Shown here: positions 1 to 7,900 of the stretch, piece after piece
Numbering within the stretch: position 1 is the first letter of the stretch
Layout: each line of letters opens with the position of its first letter
Assembly: GCA_013152575.1 (NCBI GenBank)
Contig: JAADGB010000126.1
Span: forward strand, 1 to 11,645
DNA from: Thermoproteota archaeon
GTDB lineage: Archaea > Thermoproteota > Thermoprotei_A > Sulfolobales > Acidilobaceae
Direction of reading: 5' to 3'
Length of the DNA: 11,645 bases
Program-made: the position numbers and the translations under genes
The notes under the pieces: model-generated
The model's input: only the letters and a program-made list of their open reading frames with translations
Database searches by the model: none
Told to the model about the DNA's origin: nothing

Positions 1-399
1 CCTATTTTGAACGGTTGATGTTGTTGCTAGTAGGCCTACCTTTGATACTCCGAGCTTCTTGAGCTTTCTTAGTACTGCTTCTCTGATGTCTATGAATTCG
101 ATGTCGCCTGCTTGTTCTAGTAGTTCGTCGTCGATGAAGATGTGGGGTGTGTTTGCGGCTAGGAGTATTGTTTTGGCTCCGGCATTGTGTAGCCCCTTTA
201 ATGCAGTCATTAATAGTTCTCGTGCTTTTTGCCTGTCTCCTTCTTTCGCGGCTCTACACATCTCTTGTACCGGTATACTGTATATGACTATCTTTGGGTC
301 TACTCCCTTCTTCTCCCTGTAGGCTTCTACTAGGAACTTGTAATAGAGTATAGTTGAGTATGGGCTTAGTCCACCTATAACGCCTATTGGCGAGTCCAA
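1..399 (-). CDS. Aspartate/glutamate racemase-family protein, 3' part beyond window
   Basis: The first 133 residues of a protein usually about 230 long; the rest lies beyond base 1. The N-terminal loop GGLSPYST (residues 9-16) matches the start of the Asp/Glu racemase fold, AANTPH (81-86) sits where the family has CNTxH, and GLLATTST (122-129) matches the strand that opens the second half. In characterised aspartate racemases two cysteines act as the acid/base pair; here the first is Ala82, so ordinary racemisation is doubtful unless chemistry differs. The start is TTG at 399: an in-frame TAA lies just upstream and no other start codon falls between. A GGTG lies 10 nt before it. It follows porB by 60 nt on the same strand and probably belongs to the same transcript. 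Family assignment is fairly sure; substrate and activity are not. Confidence 0.8.
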   Translation of the reverse strand, partial: MDSPIGVIGGLSPYSTILYYKFLVEAYREKKGVDPKIVIYSIPVQEMCRAAKEGDRQKARELLMTALKGLHNAGAKTILLAANTPHIFIDDELLEQAGDIEFIDIREAVLRKLKKLGVSKVGLLATTSTVQNR

Positions 400-459
400 G
401 CTAGGTCCACACCGAAAGGGATAGTGTTATTTCTGGTAAAATAATGGTTGGTGGAGGGA

Positions 460-1425
460 TTACTCTTCGACTGGTCCTATTACTTGCCTGCCTACTAGCT
501 TGTTTATCCTCTCTACCTCTTGGTCGACCCACTTTTGGATCTCTTCGATTTCCTCGTCTGTTAGGTGGCGGAATCTGCCCTGCATTCTCAGGTAGTGCCT
601 CACGTGTTTTCTCCTGGCTACTGGTACTGTTACGTCGAATTCTCCGTGATCTAGCTCCCAGTTTATCCACATTCCGGTCTCTGTTGCTAGTCTTGCTACT
701 TTGATCCCGTATCTTGGGTCGAATCTCCATCCCGTCGGGCATGGTTGTATGACGTGTACGAATGAGGGTCCCTCGACCTCTAGGCCTCTCTTGAACTTGT
801 TTAGCATGTCTAGTGGATAGGCCGGGTTTGCTGTTGCCACATAGGGTATCCTGTGGGCTGCGATTATGTCTGCTATCGGCTTCTTCGGCCTTCTCTCTCC
901 ACGCCATACTTTTCCAGCTGGCGTGGTCGTTGTCCAAGCGTATTGCGGGGTTGATCCGCTCCTTTGTATACCTGTGTTCATGTAGGCCTCGTTGTCGTAT
1001 AGCACGTACATTACGTTGTGACCTCTCTCCAGCATGCCTGATAGGGACTGGAAGCCGATGTCGTATGTTCCTCCATCTCCTCCTAGGACGATTATGTTGA
1101 TCTTCTTGTTTGGATCTATGACGCCCTTCCTCTGTAGGACTTTGATTGCCGCCTCAACCCCGCTTGCTGCTGCGGAAGCGTTTTCGAATGCCAGGTGTAG
1201 CCATGGAATCTTCCAGCTCGTGTAGGGGTATGGTGAAGTGGATACCTCTACACAGCCGGTCGCGTTTACTAGTATGGTGTTCTTGCCAGCAACCTTTAGT
1301 AGGTGTCTCACTATTGTTCCCGCCGTACAGCCAGCGCATAGGCCGTGTCCTGGAGCGAATAGCTCCTCGCGTGGGATCTGGGTTAAGAGCCTGAACGCCT
1401 TCTTCTTAGCTACCGGCTTACTCAT
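460..1425 (-). CDS. porB: Pyruvate (2-oxoacid):ferredoxin oxidoreductase, beta subunit
   Basis: This 321-residue protein is the thiamine-diphosphate-binding catalytic subunit of a four-subunit, cytoplasmic, CoA-dependent oxidoreductase. The TPP/Mg2+ motif is GDGGTYD (116-122) with Asn145 and Asn150 in DNEAYMN. Four cysteines, C30 and C33 (CAGC), C58 (TGC) and C229 (QPCP), match the ligands of the proximal [4Fe-4S] cluster in this family. Length is normal. The ATG overlaps the end of porA by 8 nt, and a GGGGTG ribosome site lies 6 nt upstream inside porA, so the two are probably translationally coupled. Pyruvate is the default substrate, but a branched-chain (VOR-type) enzyme has the same subunits and cannot be excluded from sequence by eye. 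Confidence 0.93.
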   Translation of the reverse strand: MSKPVAKKKAFRLLTQIPREELFAPGHGLCAGCTAGTIVRHLLKVAGKNTILVNATGCVEVSTSPYPYTSWKIPWLHLAFENASAAASGVEAAIKVLQRKGVIDPNKKINIIVLGGDGGTYDIGFQSLSGMLERGHNVMYVLYDNEAYMNTGIQRSGSTPQYAWTTTTPAGKVWRGERRPKKPIADIIAAHRIPYVATANPAYPLDMLNKFKRGLEVEGPSFVHVIQPCPTGWRFDPRYGIKVARLATETGMWINWELDHGEFDVTVPVARRKHVRHYLRMQGRFRHLTDEEIEEIQKWVDQEVERINKLVGRQVIGPVEE

Positions 1426-2644
1426 ACCTCACACCCCTTACTCCCCAATAGAGGGATTCATTTGGTATTCGTCCTCTCTCGAGGAGCTTGCGTGAATAGT
1501 CTACGATCTCCTTTATCGTCTCCTCTGTGATCCTCCTCTGCCCTATTCCTGCGATTATGCTGAGTATGGATGGCTTATCTGCATCGTGGTAGAAGGCTGA
1601 CATGACCTCTAATGCTACTGGTCCTGCTATTCTTGCTCCATAGGATATTGCCTTGTCTATCACTACTACGAGCTTAGCGTTCTTCAACGCGTTCTTTACA
1701 TCTTCAGCGGGGAATGGTCTCCACAGCCTTATCCTTAGTCCTCCTACTTTGACACCGTTCTGCCTCATCATGTCTATTGCTTCCTTTATTGTTCCGAAGA
1801 GTCCGCCGTAGGCTACTAGTATTATGTCGGCGTCGCTCGTCATGTACTCCTCGACTAAACCATAGCCCCTGCCAAAGTATTCGGCGAATACCTTATCTGC
1901 CTCCCTTGCCTTCTCGAGGGCTTTCTCCATGGCGGCTACCTGCTGGTATTTGAACTCGTAGTACCACTCTGGGCTTGCAAGTGTACCCATAGTTACCGGT
2001 CTCTCGGGGTCTAGCTTGATCCTGTTGTAGTTCTTGGGGGCGTATTTGAGGATTGGCTCGTTGTTCTCTGGCACTAGTACTGGCTCGTAGGTGTGGCTCA
2101 TGATGTATCCGTCGTAGGCTACTATTACGGGTAGCATAACCTCTGGATCCTCTGCGATCCTAAAGGCTTGGACCACGCTATCGTATACTTCCTGAGCTGT
2201 TGAGGCTATGATCGTGATCCAGCTTGTGTCTCTCGTATTCATTAAGTCGCTGTAATCGTTCCAGATGCTGATTGGCGCTGAGAGTGCTCTGGTTGCAACA
2301 CTCATTACTACAGGTAGTCTGAGACCGCTTGCGATGTGCAATATTTCATGCATTAGTTCTAGGCCTTGGCTTGCCGTCGCCGTAAATGCCCTGGCTCCTG
2401 CGGCCGATGCTGCTATTGTTGCGCTTAGTGCTGAGTGTTCGCTTTCTACGTGTATCATTTCGGCGTTTAGTTCGCCGTTTGCTATGAATTCGGATATCTT
2501 TTCTACTACTGTGGTTTGCGGGGTTATTGGGTAGGCTGCTATCACGTCTACGTCTAGATCCTTTACCGCGTATGCTACTGCGTAGTTGCTTGAGAGTGGG
2601 AGTCTCTTCCATTCTACTTTTGCCCTCTGGATTGTCACTGCCAT
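1418..2644 (-). CDS. porA: Pyruvate (2-oxoacid):ferredoxin oxidoreductase, alpha subunit
   Basis: This 408-residue alpha subunit contains the N-terminal pyrimidine-binding domain with YPITPQT (38-44), the VESEHS segment (66-71) holding the conserved Glu that activates thiamine diphosphate, and TATASQGLELMHE (88-100). A second domain follows (about 270-370) with the typical RLWRPFP stretch (306-312). The ATG at 2644 was chosen over an in-frame start at 2701 because it has a strong GGAGGTGA site 7 nt upstream, sits 2 nt after the porD stop, and begins at the normal point for the family; the longer form would add 19 mostly Arg-rich residues encoded inside porD. It overlaps porB by 8 nt. Codons end strongly in A or C, as in a highly expressed gene. 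Confidence 0.93.
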   Translation of the reverse strand: MAVTIQRAKVEWKRLPLSSNYAVAYAVKDLDVDVIAAYPITPQTTVVEKISEFIANGELNAEMIHVESEHSALSATIAASAAGARAFTATASQGLELMHEILHIASGLRLPVVMSVATRALSAPISIWNDYSDLMNTRDTSWITIIASTAQEVYDSVVQAFRIAEDPEVMLPVIVAYDGYIMSHTYEPVLVPENNEPILKYAPKNYNRIKLDPERPVTMGTLASPEWYYEFKYQQVAAMEKALEKAREADKVFAEYFGRGYGLVEEYMTSDADIILVAYGGLFGTIKEAIDMMRQNGVKVGGLRIRLWRPFPAEDVKNALKNAKLVVVIDKAISYGARIAGPVALEVMSAFYHDADKPSILSIIAGIGQRRITEETIKEIVDYSRKLLERGRIPNESLYWGVRGVRYE

Positions 2645-2646
2645 TT

Positions 2647-2970
2647 CTACTTCACCTCCTCTACGAAGTCTATCGCGTCTACTGGGCATTCTTCGACGCA
2701 TATTCCGCAGCCTTTACAGTGATAATAGTCTATTTTTAAGGTGAATTTGTACTTTCTACCTTTGCTAGACACGTAGGGTTCATCTACTATCTCGAATACA
2801 CTGTCTGGACAGTATACCCAACAGAGTAGACACCTTATACACTTGTCCTGGTCTATGACTGGGCGGAAAACCCTCCAGTCGCCAGTATACCGTTCAGCAC
2901 TGTTCCCGGGTTCTATGATGATAGCTCCCGCGGGAAGCTCATTCCATGCAGGAAGCTCCTTCGCAGCCAT
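2647..2970 (-). CDS. porD: Pyruvate (2-oxoacid):ferredoxin oxidoreductase, delta (ferredoxin-like) subunit
   Basis: A 107-residue 2x[4Fe-4S] ferredoxin-like subunit that passes electrons from the TPP centre to external ferredoxin. The two clusters are visible as CIRCLLCWVYCP (C44, C47, C50, C54) and CKGCGICVEECP (C85, C88, C91, C95), both in the classic CxxCxxCxxxCP form. The region before the clusters (residues 1-40, with PGNSAERYTGDWR) is typical of PorD and not of free ferredoxins. I chose ATG at 2970, 6 nt after a GAGGTGG site; GTG at 2973 is the adjacent alternative, and an ATG at 2994 would overlap porG without a good ribosome site. The gap to porG is 13 nt and to porA 2 nt. Confidence 0.92.
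   Translation of the reverse strand: MAAKELPAWNELPAGAIIIEPGNSAERYTGDWRVFRPVIDQDKCIRCLLCWVYCPDSVFEIVDEPYVSSKGRKYKFTLKIDYYHCKGCGICVEECPVDAIDFVEEVK
2652..2659 (-). promoter_or_regulatory. Ribosome-binding site of porA
   Basis: GGAGGTGA on the minus strand, 7 nt before the ATG at 2644 and inside the last codons of porD. It is the strongest ribosome site seen in the window and decides the porA start against the upstream in-frame ATG at 2701. Confidence 0.8.
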
Positions 2971-2983
2971 CACATACCACCTC

Positions 2984-3544
2984 TTACAGATCACTTCCGA
3001 CTACGGCGTCATAGGCGGCTCTAACCGCCTCAACGTTCTTCTCGCCAACACGGCCTGAGAATGTTTCTAGAATGGCCTTTGCCACGCTATCTATCGAGAC
3101 TATTGGGAGCACTCTAACCAATGCCCCCACCATAGCCGTGTTGACAATAGGCAATCCCAGTATATCGAGGGCTATCTTAGTAGCATCCACGGTATAAATA
3201 GTGTATTTCCCATCTATTCCAAGGGATTTTTTCAACTCCTCTGGCGTCTTCTTCGTGTTAACCAGTAACAGGCCGTTCTCCTTGAGTCCCTCCAAGTATA
3301 GCTCCTTCGGCAGGCTGGGATCCAGTACCACAACGATGTCCGGGTTAAGGATCGGGGATCTAGAGTGTATCGGCTTATCAGAGACTTTCGTATATGCCCT
3401 CACAGGCGCTCCTCTTCTCTCCGCTCCAAATTCTGGGAAGGCTTGAGCATACTTTCCCTCATATATTGCGGCATTAGCGAGAATCATAGCGGCGGTTACA
3501 GCCCCCTGACCACCACGACCATGCCATCTAATCTCATATCTCAA
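2984..3544 (-). CDS. porG: Pyruvate (2-oxoacid):ferredoxin oxidoreductase, gamma subunit
   Basis: This 186-residue gamma subunit is the CoA-proximal domain of the oxidoreductase. GRGGQG (9-14) at the N terminus and FPEFGAERRGAPV (36-48) are hallmarks of the family, and the length is typical. It is the first gene of the operon. The start must be TTG at 3544: an in-frame TGA lies three codons upstream, the next Met would remove the GRGGQG motif, and a GGGAGTGA ribosome site lies 6 nt before the TTG. Codon third positions are mixed here, unlike the A/C-ending preference in porA and porB. Related archaea share one gamma subunit between pyruvate and isovalerate enzymes; this window shows only one set of partners. 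Confidence 0.92.
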   Translation of the reverse strand: MRYEIRWHGRGGQGAVTAAMILANAAIYEGKYAQAFPEFGAERRGAPVRAYTKVSDKPIHSRSPILNPDIVVVLDPSLPKELYLEGLKENGLLLVNTKKTPEELKKSLGIDGKYTIYTVDATKIALDILGLPIVNTAMVGALVRVLPIVSIDSVAKAILETFSGRVGEKNVEAVRAAYDAVVGSDL

Positions 3545-3655
3545 GACGGGTCACTCCCAATTATAGGCTACTCAGATATACTTGAATATCACACATACTA
3601 TAATAATCTTCTATGATGTATAGGGATAGACACATGGGAATTATCCCGGTGATCA
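3545..3655. promoter_or_regulatory. Divergent promoter region, por operon / glycerate kinase
   Basis: This 111-nt gap between divergent starts must hold both promoters. For por (minus strand) there are two TATA-like stretches, AGTATATCTG (3573-3582) and TATTATAGTA (3596-3605); only the second, at about 26 nt spacing, leaves room for the porG ribosome site in the leader. For the plus-strand kinase, ATGTATAG around 3615-3622 could be a TATA box giving a leader near 10 nt, or the transcript could be nearly leaderless. GGGATA (3623-3628) and TATCCC (3642-3647) form an inverted repeat with a 13-nt spacer just before the kinase start and could be an operator. Box choices are judged by eye. Confidence 0.4.
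3551..3558 (-). promoter_or_regulatory. Ribosome-binding site of porG
   Basis: GGGAGTGA on the minus strand, 6 nt upstream of the TTG at 3544. It supports TTG as the real porG start and implies that the por transcript carries a short leader and is not leaderless. Confidence 0.65.
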
Positions 3656-4966
3656 TTGTTGGAGGACGATGGACTACTCCAGTACTTACGCGGCATGGTT
3701 GAACATGTGATCCAGGCAAGCGACCTATACCAAAGAACTAGAAATGCCCTCGAGCGTGATAAGCCTGACGCCCATATAATCATAGCGTTTGGAAAAGCCA
3801 GCGTGCCTATGGCTAAAGCCGCTGTCGAGGTTCTAGGCGATAGAGTAGAGGGTGGCGTAGTCGTCATACCAAGATGGAGGGACCCCGTCAGACTTGGAAA
3901 CCTGGAAGTTATCCAAGCAAATCACCCTGTCCCCGATGAGGGAAGCTTAAAGGCTGGCGAAGCGGTTATCGAGTGGAGCAAGGCCGCTTCTGGAAAGGGA
4001 TTACTAGTACTCGTTTCCGGCGGCGGTAGTGCTCTGGTGGAGAAGCCCCAGGAGGGATTAACGTTAGAAGATCTAACTACGACTACCAAGCTGCTCTTGA
4101 ATTCAGGAGCTAATATCCATGAGATAAACACTGTCAGAAAGCATTTGAGTATGGTTAAGGGTGGATGGTTGGCAAAACACGCCGAGCCCGGCCCCGTCTA
4201 TGCATACTATGCCAGTGACGTTCCCGGGGACAGGTTCGAGTCTATAGCCTCGGGTCCCACAGCCCCGGATCCCTCGACTTACTCCGACGCCCTCTTAGTC
4301 TTGAAGAGGTATGAGTTGCTAGATAAGGTGCCTGCACGCGTCGTTAAGGTTTTAGAAGAAGGCGCAAGTGGAAAGAGGCCTGAGACACCGAAGCCCGATG
4401 ACCCCGTCTTTAATAGTGTTTCGAACAAGCTGGTAGCCGCCAATATTGATGTCCTATTCGAACTCCGGGATGTCCTCGAGAAGGATGGCTTCAATACGTT
4501 GATCCTCACAAGTAGGTTAGACGGGGATAGCCGAGAAATTGGCAAGGCCTTAGCATCGATAACCCTAGAGATCCTGGAGAGGGGGGTCCCTATCAAGCCT
4601 CCTGCTGCCCTCTTGCTAGGAGGAGAAACCTCCGTGAAAGTAAAGAATCCAGAGGGGAGAGGAGGGAGGAATCAGGAGCTCGCTCTCTCGTGGCTTCTCT
4701 ACGTTGATAAGTGGTTGAGCGGTGACGGAAATGTTGGTTTGCTGGCTATGGATACTGATGGTATTGATGGTAATAGTCCTGCAGCTGGGGCTGTAGTTGT
4801 TTCTGGCATGAGTAGGTTGGCTAGGGAGAAGGGTTTTGACCCGTACCTGTATCTTGAGGAGAACAACTCTTATGAGCTGCTGAGAGCTGTGGGCTCGACT
4901 ATTGAGACGGGCGGTCTTGATTCTAACTTGAATAGCGTGGTAGTAATATTAATAAAAAAGGTTTAG
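3656..4966 (+). CDS. Glycerate 2-kinase (DUF4147/MOFRL type)
   Basis: This 436-residue kinase phosphorylates D-glycerate, giving 2-phosphoglycerate in archaeal Entner-Doudoroff metabolism. Family motifs in order: AFGKA (44-48, with Lys47, conserved in bacterial homologues), LVSGGGSAL (119-127), INTVRKHLSMVKGG (157-170), SDVPGD (187-192), IASGP (197-201), GGETSVKV (322-329), GRGGRNQEL (334-342) and DTDGIDG (366-372). The N-terminal DUF4147 domain spans about 1-240 and MOFRL about 318-425. The final stretch reads LDSNLNS where many relatives have TGTNVND. No ATG gives a full N terminus: the start is TTG at 3656 or 3659 (the first ATG, codon 14, would shorten it). It is divergent from por and ends 7 nt from the convergent protease. 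Codons in the last ~90 positions change sharply to G/T endings. No gene symbol is assigned because gck and garK usage varies. Confidence 0.9.
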   Translation: MLEDDGLLQYLRGMVEHVIQASDLYQRTRNALERDKPDAHIIIAFGKASVPMAKAAVEVLGDRVEGGVVVIPRWRDPVRLGNLEVIQANHPVPDEGSLKAGEAVIEWSKAASGKGLLVLVSGGGSALVEKPQEGLTLEDLTTTTKLLLNSGANIHEINTVRKHLSMVKGGWLAKHAEPGPVYAYYASDVPGDRFESIASGPTAPDPSTYSDALLVLKRYELLDKVPARVVKVLEEGASGKRPETPKPDDPVFNSVSNKLVAANIDVLFELRDVLEKDGFNTLILTSRLDGDSREIGKALASITLEILERGVPIKPPAALLLGGETSVKVKNPEGRGGRNQELALSWLLYVDKWLSGDGNVGLLAMDTDGIDGNSPAAGAVVVSGMSRLAREKGFDPYLYLEENNSYELLRAVGSTIETGGLDSNLNSVVVILIKKV

Positions 4967-4976
4967 GATTTATTTA
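4953..4976. terminator. Overlapping convergent terminator region
   Basis: The kinase stop (4964-4966) and the protease stop (4974-4976 on the minus strand) are separated by 7 nt. On the minus strand a TTTTTT run (4954-4959) follows the protease stop and lies inside the last codons of the kinase; on the plus strand TTTATTT (4969-4975) follows the kinase stop and overlaps the protease end. T-runs of this kind are the usual archaeal termination signal. Each transcript would therefore end within the tail of the other gene. Confidence 0.45.
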
Positions 4977-7900
4977 GGCTTTCTTCCTAAGGAATAGCAC
5001 TCCTCCGATTGCGGCTAGGAGTGCTATTGCCATTGCAATAATCGCCGTTGAGCTACCGCTGTCTACTGCTAGGCTTCCACCGATTAGCTTTGGTGTCGCT
5101 GTTAGTATTATCGGCGTGCCTCCTAGATCTGCGATTGATGGGCTGGTTGTTGGCGTGACTATTATTGTGACCTTTCCTGTTGTTGGGTCGATTGTGTAGT
5201 TGCTTACTGGTAGCCATGTTACTCCGTTCCACCAGTATAGCTTTGCGGTGTTGACTCTCACTAGGTTGTTGTTCAATGTTATGGTTACTGTTACCTGTGA
5301 TAGTGCTCCGGGCACTGTCTCATTGGCGTATAGGTCCATGTAGAGGTTGTACATTGATAGGTTGCCTGGTAATGGTACTCCTAGGACTGCCTGGTAGGTG
5401 ACGTTGTCTGGGAAGGCTACTAGCTGGACTAGTGCTGGGCTGGTTAGGTTTACTGATATTGATGCACCCCATGCAACGCCGGGCACGTCTACGCTGCTGC
5501 TGGTGTAGAATAGTGCTCCGCCGCCAGTGGTGTACGGGTAGTACATTACGGTTATGTTGTCTGAGGTCTCCAAGCCTGTTAGGTCTACACCGGTTACCTC
5601 GAAGTTGTATGGTACTCCTGACATTAGGCCGGCTGCTGTAGCGTTGACGTAGAATACTCCATCGTAGCTTCCGTCAGCGTAGAATGCTGGTGCCCATGGA
5701 AGTGCTAGTGGTAGGATTGGTCCTGTTGTGTTGTAGATCTTTAGTAGGTAGAATGCTACCTCTGTGTCGTCTGAGAATGCGTTTGTCGCATTTACTATTA
5801 TCATGTCTCCGTTGAATGTCACCTGTATCTTGTCTGTGCTCACCGTTGGCGGCATGTAGTCGAATGCGAATGCGAATACTCTCTTAGCGAACTCGTATTG
5901 TATGCTTGGTGGTAGCTCTTCGAAGTCGAATGAGAAGTATACTGACTTAGCGGCTTCTGTTCCGTTGCCATAGTAGGCTACTATTGAAGCGACGCTAGTG
6001 TTGTGGCCCCATACTGCTGCGTATGTTCCGTTGTTGACGGGTGTCACTTCGTCTGGCCAGTAGCCTGGTATGTAGTAGATCGTTATGTTGCCTAGTGGCG
6101 TGCCTGTTGGCGCGTTCTCGAACCATAGGTATGCGTATGGTCCGAATAGTGTGGCTGTTAGCTTGTTCTTTAGGAGTGTTATGTTGTAGTATCCTGGCCA
6201 TAGGTCGTTGGTGAAGACTGCGTGGGCTACGTCAGTCATTAGCGTGTCGCTGTCATGCCACCAGCCAATGTCTCCTCCTGATAGTACGATTAGTCCTGGG
6301 AAGAACCATGAGTATACGATTAGTGCCGTGTAGTCTGCAGCGTCTGTTACTGGGAAGTAGTATCCTCCAGCAAGGTAGACTACCGCTATGAAGTCACCGC
6401 TCAGTACTGGACCGTAGATTGTGCCTAGCTTTGCACCGTTCCATACATAGACGTTGAAGCCAAGATCCTCGGCGGCAGACTTGAATGCGTTGACGGAGGC
6501 TGTCACGTTCGGTGAGGCCTCCACGTCTGGCACGATTAATATGGTACCCGGTGCTAGCCTCTCCTTCAGTCTCACCTTGTATACTACTCCGTTGTCGGTG
6601 TCGATTGGATAGCTCATGTATAGGTAGTATACTGTTGTATTCGCATCAACCACTAGTCTGACTGTTGAGTTGCCTGGCACCTTGAAGGAGAACTTGCCGT
6701 CTGGACCTGTTATGTTCCAGGCATATAGAGTCGTTAGGTATGGGTCCCAGACTGAGACGTTTGCTCCCTCAACGGGTTTCTTGGTGTCAAAGTCTACTAC
6801 TGTACCGTTTAGCCATACTGGTGCTAGTAGCGTGAAGCCGAATATTACCTTGATTATGCCTGAGGTGTTGGTTGCGAATTCGATGTATCCTCCATAGGCA
6901 CCTGCTGGCATTGATAGATTGGTTAGGTCTATGAATAATGGTACATAGCCCGTGCTTCCATTGGCTATGATGAATGACTGGTTGACTAGTGGTGATAGTA
7001 CCTGTTGTGACCAGTCCTGGTATTGTAGGTTCGAGAAGTTTGCAGAGGTCCAGTATAGGTCTACATCTATTACCGTTAGGTTGACTGGTGTTGGTCCGAC
7101 GTTCTTCACGTATATTGCCGCTGACGTGTTGGTGTCGATCTCCTTTGTCGGTGTTCCTAGGAACACGTTTGCTGGGTAGGGTATCACCGTCGTGTATACT
7201 GCTTGGATGGGGTCAATCATACCCGCACCTTGCCTGTATACGTCTTCACCATAGGGGAAGTAGACGCTAGGCCATAGCCAGTCCGCGGTTGATATTATGG
7301 CTGATTTTATCATTGTAGGCGTCCATGTCGGGTGTGCGCTCTTTATCAATGCCGCTAGTCCTGAGACGTGTGGTGTGGCCATGCTAGTACCAGCCCACGC
7401 CTCGTATGGGAATGCTGGAGCCCATATGCCGAGGGCGAGTGGTACGGATGATGACACTGCCATTCCTGGGGCCGAGACGTCTGGCTTTACATAGTAGTCA
7501 ACTGGGCTTGGGCCTGCGCTGGAGAAGTAGGCTGTGGTCCACGCCTTTGTGGCTGCACCCACGGTTATCGCTAGGTGGCTTATACCTGGGCTCTCAACTG
7601 TGTAGAATTCTGGACCGGAGTTACCGGCTGCTATTACTACTGTGATGCCGTTGTAAACCAGCCAGTCTGCCATCTGTGCGGTTATGTCGTAGTAGTAGGC
7701 TGGCCCGCCAATGCTCATCGAGACTACATCGGCGCTGATGTTGTAGGCCCACTCCATACCGTTCAGGATTGCGCTGTATGGACAGCCTGATAGTCCACAG
7801 ATCTTACCTGATGCTAGTGTTGCACCTGGCGCGACTCCGTGGAACTTTGATGGTGTTCTAATCCACCATGTCGCGTTTACAATGTATGGTGGTAGTGGCC

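Noticed and set aside
401..937. A 178-codon open frame on the minus strand inside porB.
   Set aside because: It is a shifted frame of porB, Arg/Ser/Pro-rich with no recognisable motif, whereas the porB frame contains every expected catalytic residue.
2645..2701. A longer porA starting 57 nt upstream.
   Set aside because: It would add 19 Arg-rich residues encoded within porD and bypass the strong ribosome site that precedes the ATG at 2644.
3645..3654. The 10-mer CCCGGTGATC occurs here and again at 9300-9309, both in intergenic regions.
   Set aside because: The positions relative to genes differ and the extensions disagree; a single 10-mer pair is weak evidence for a shared element.
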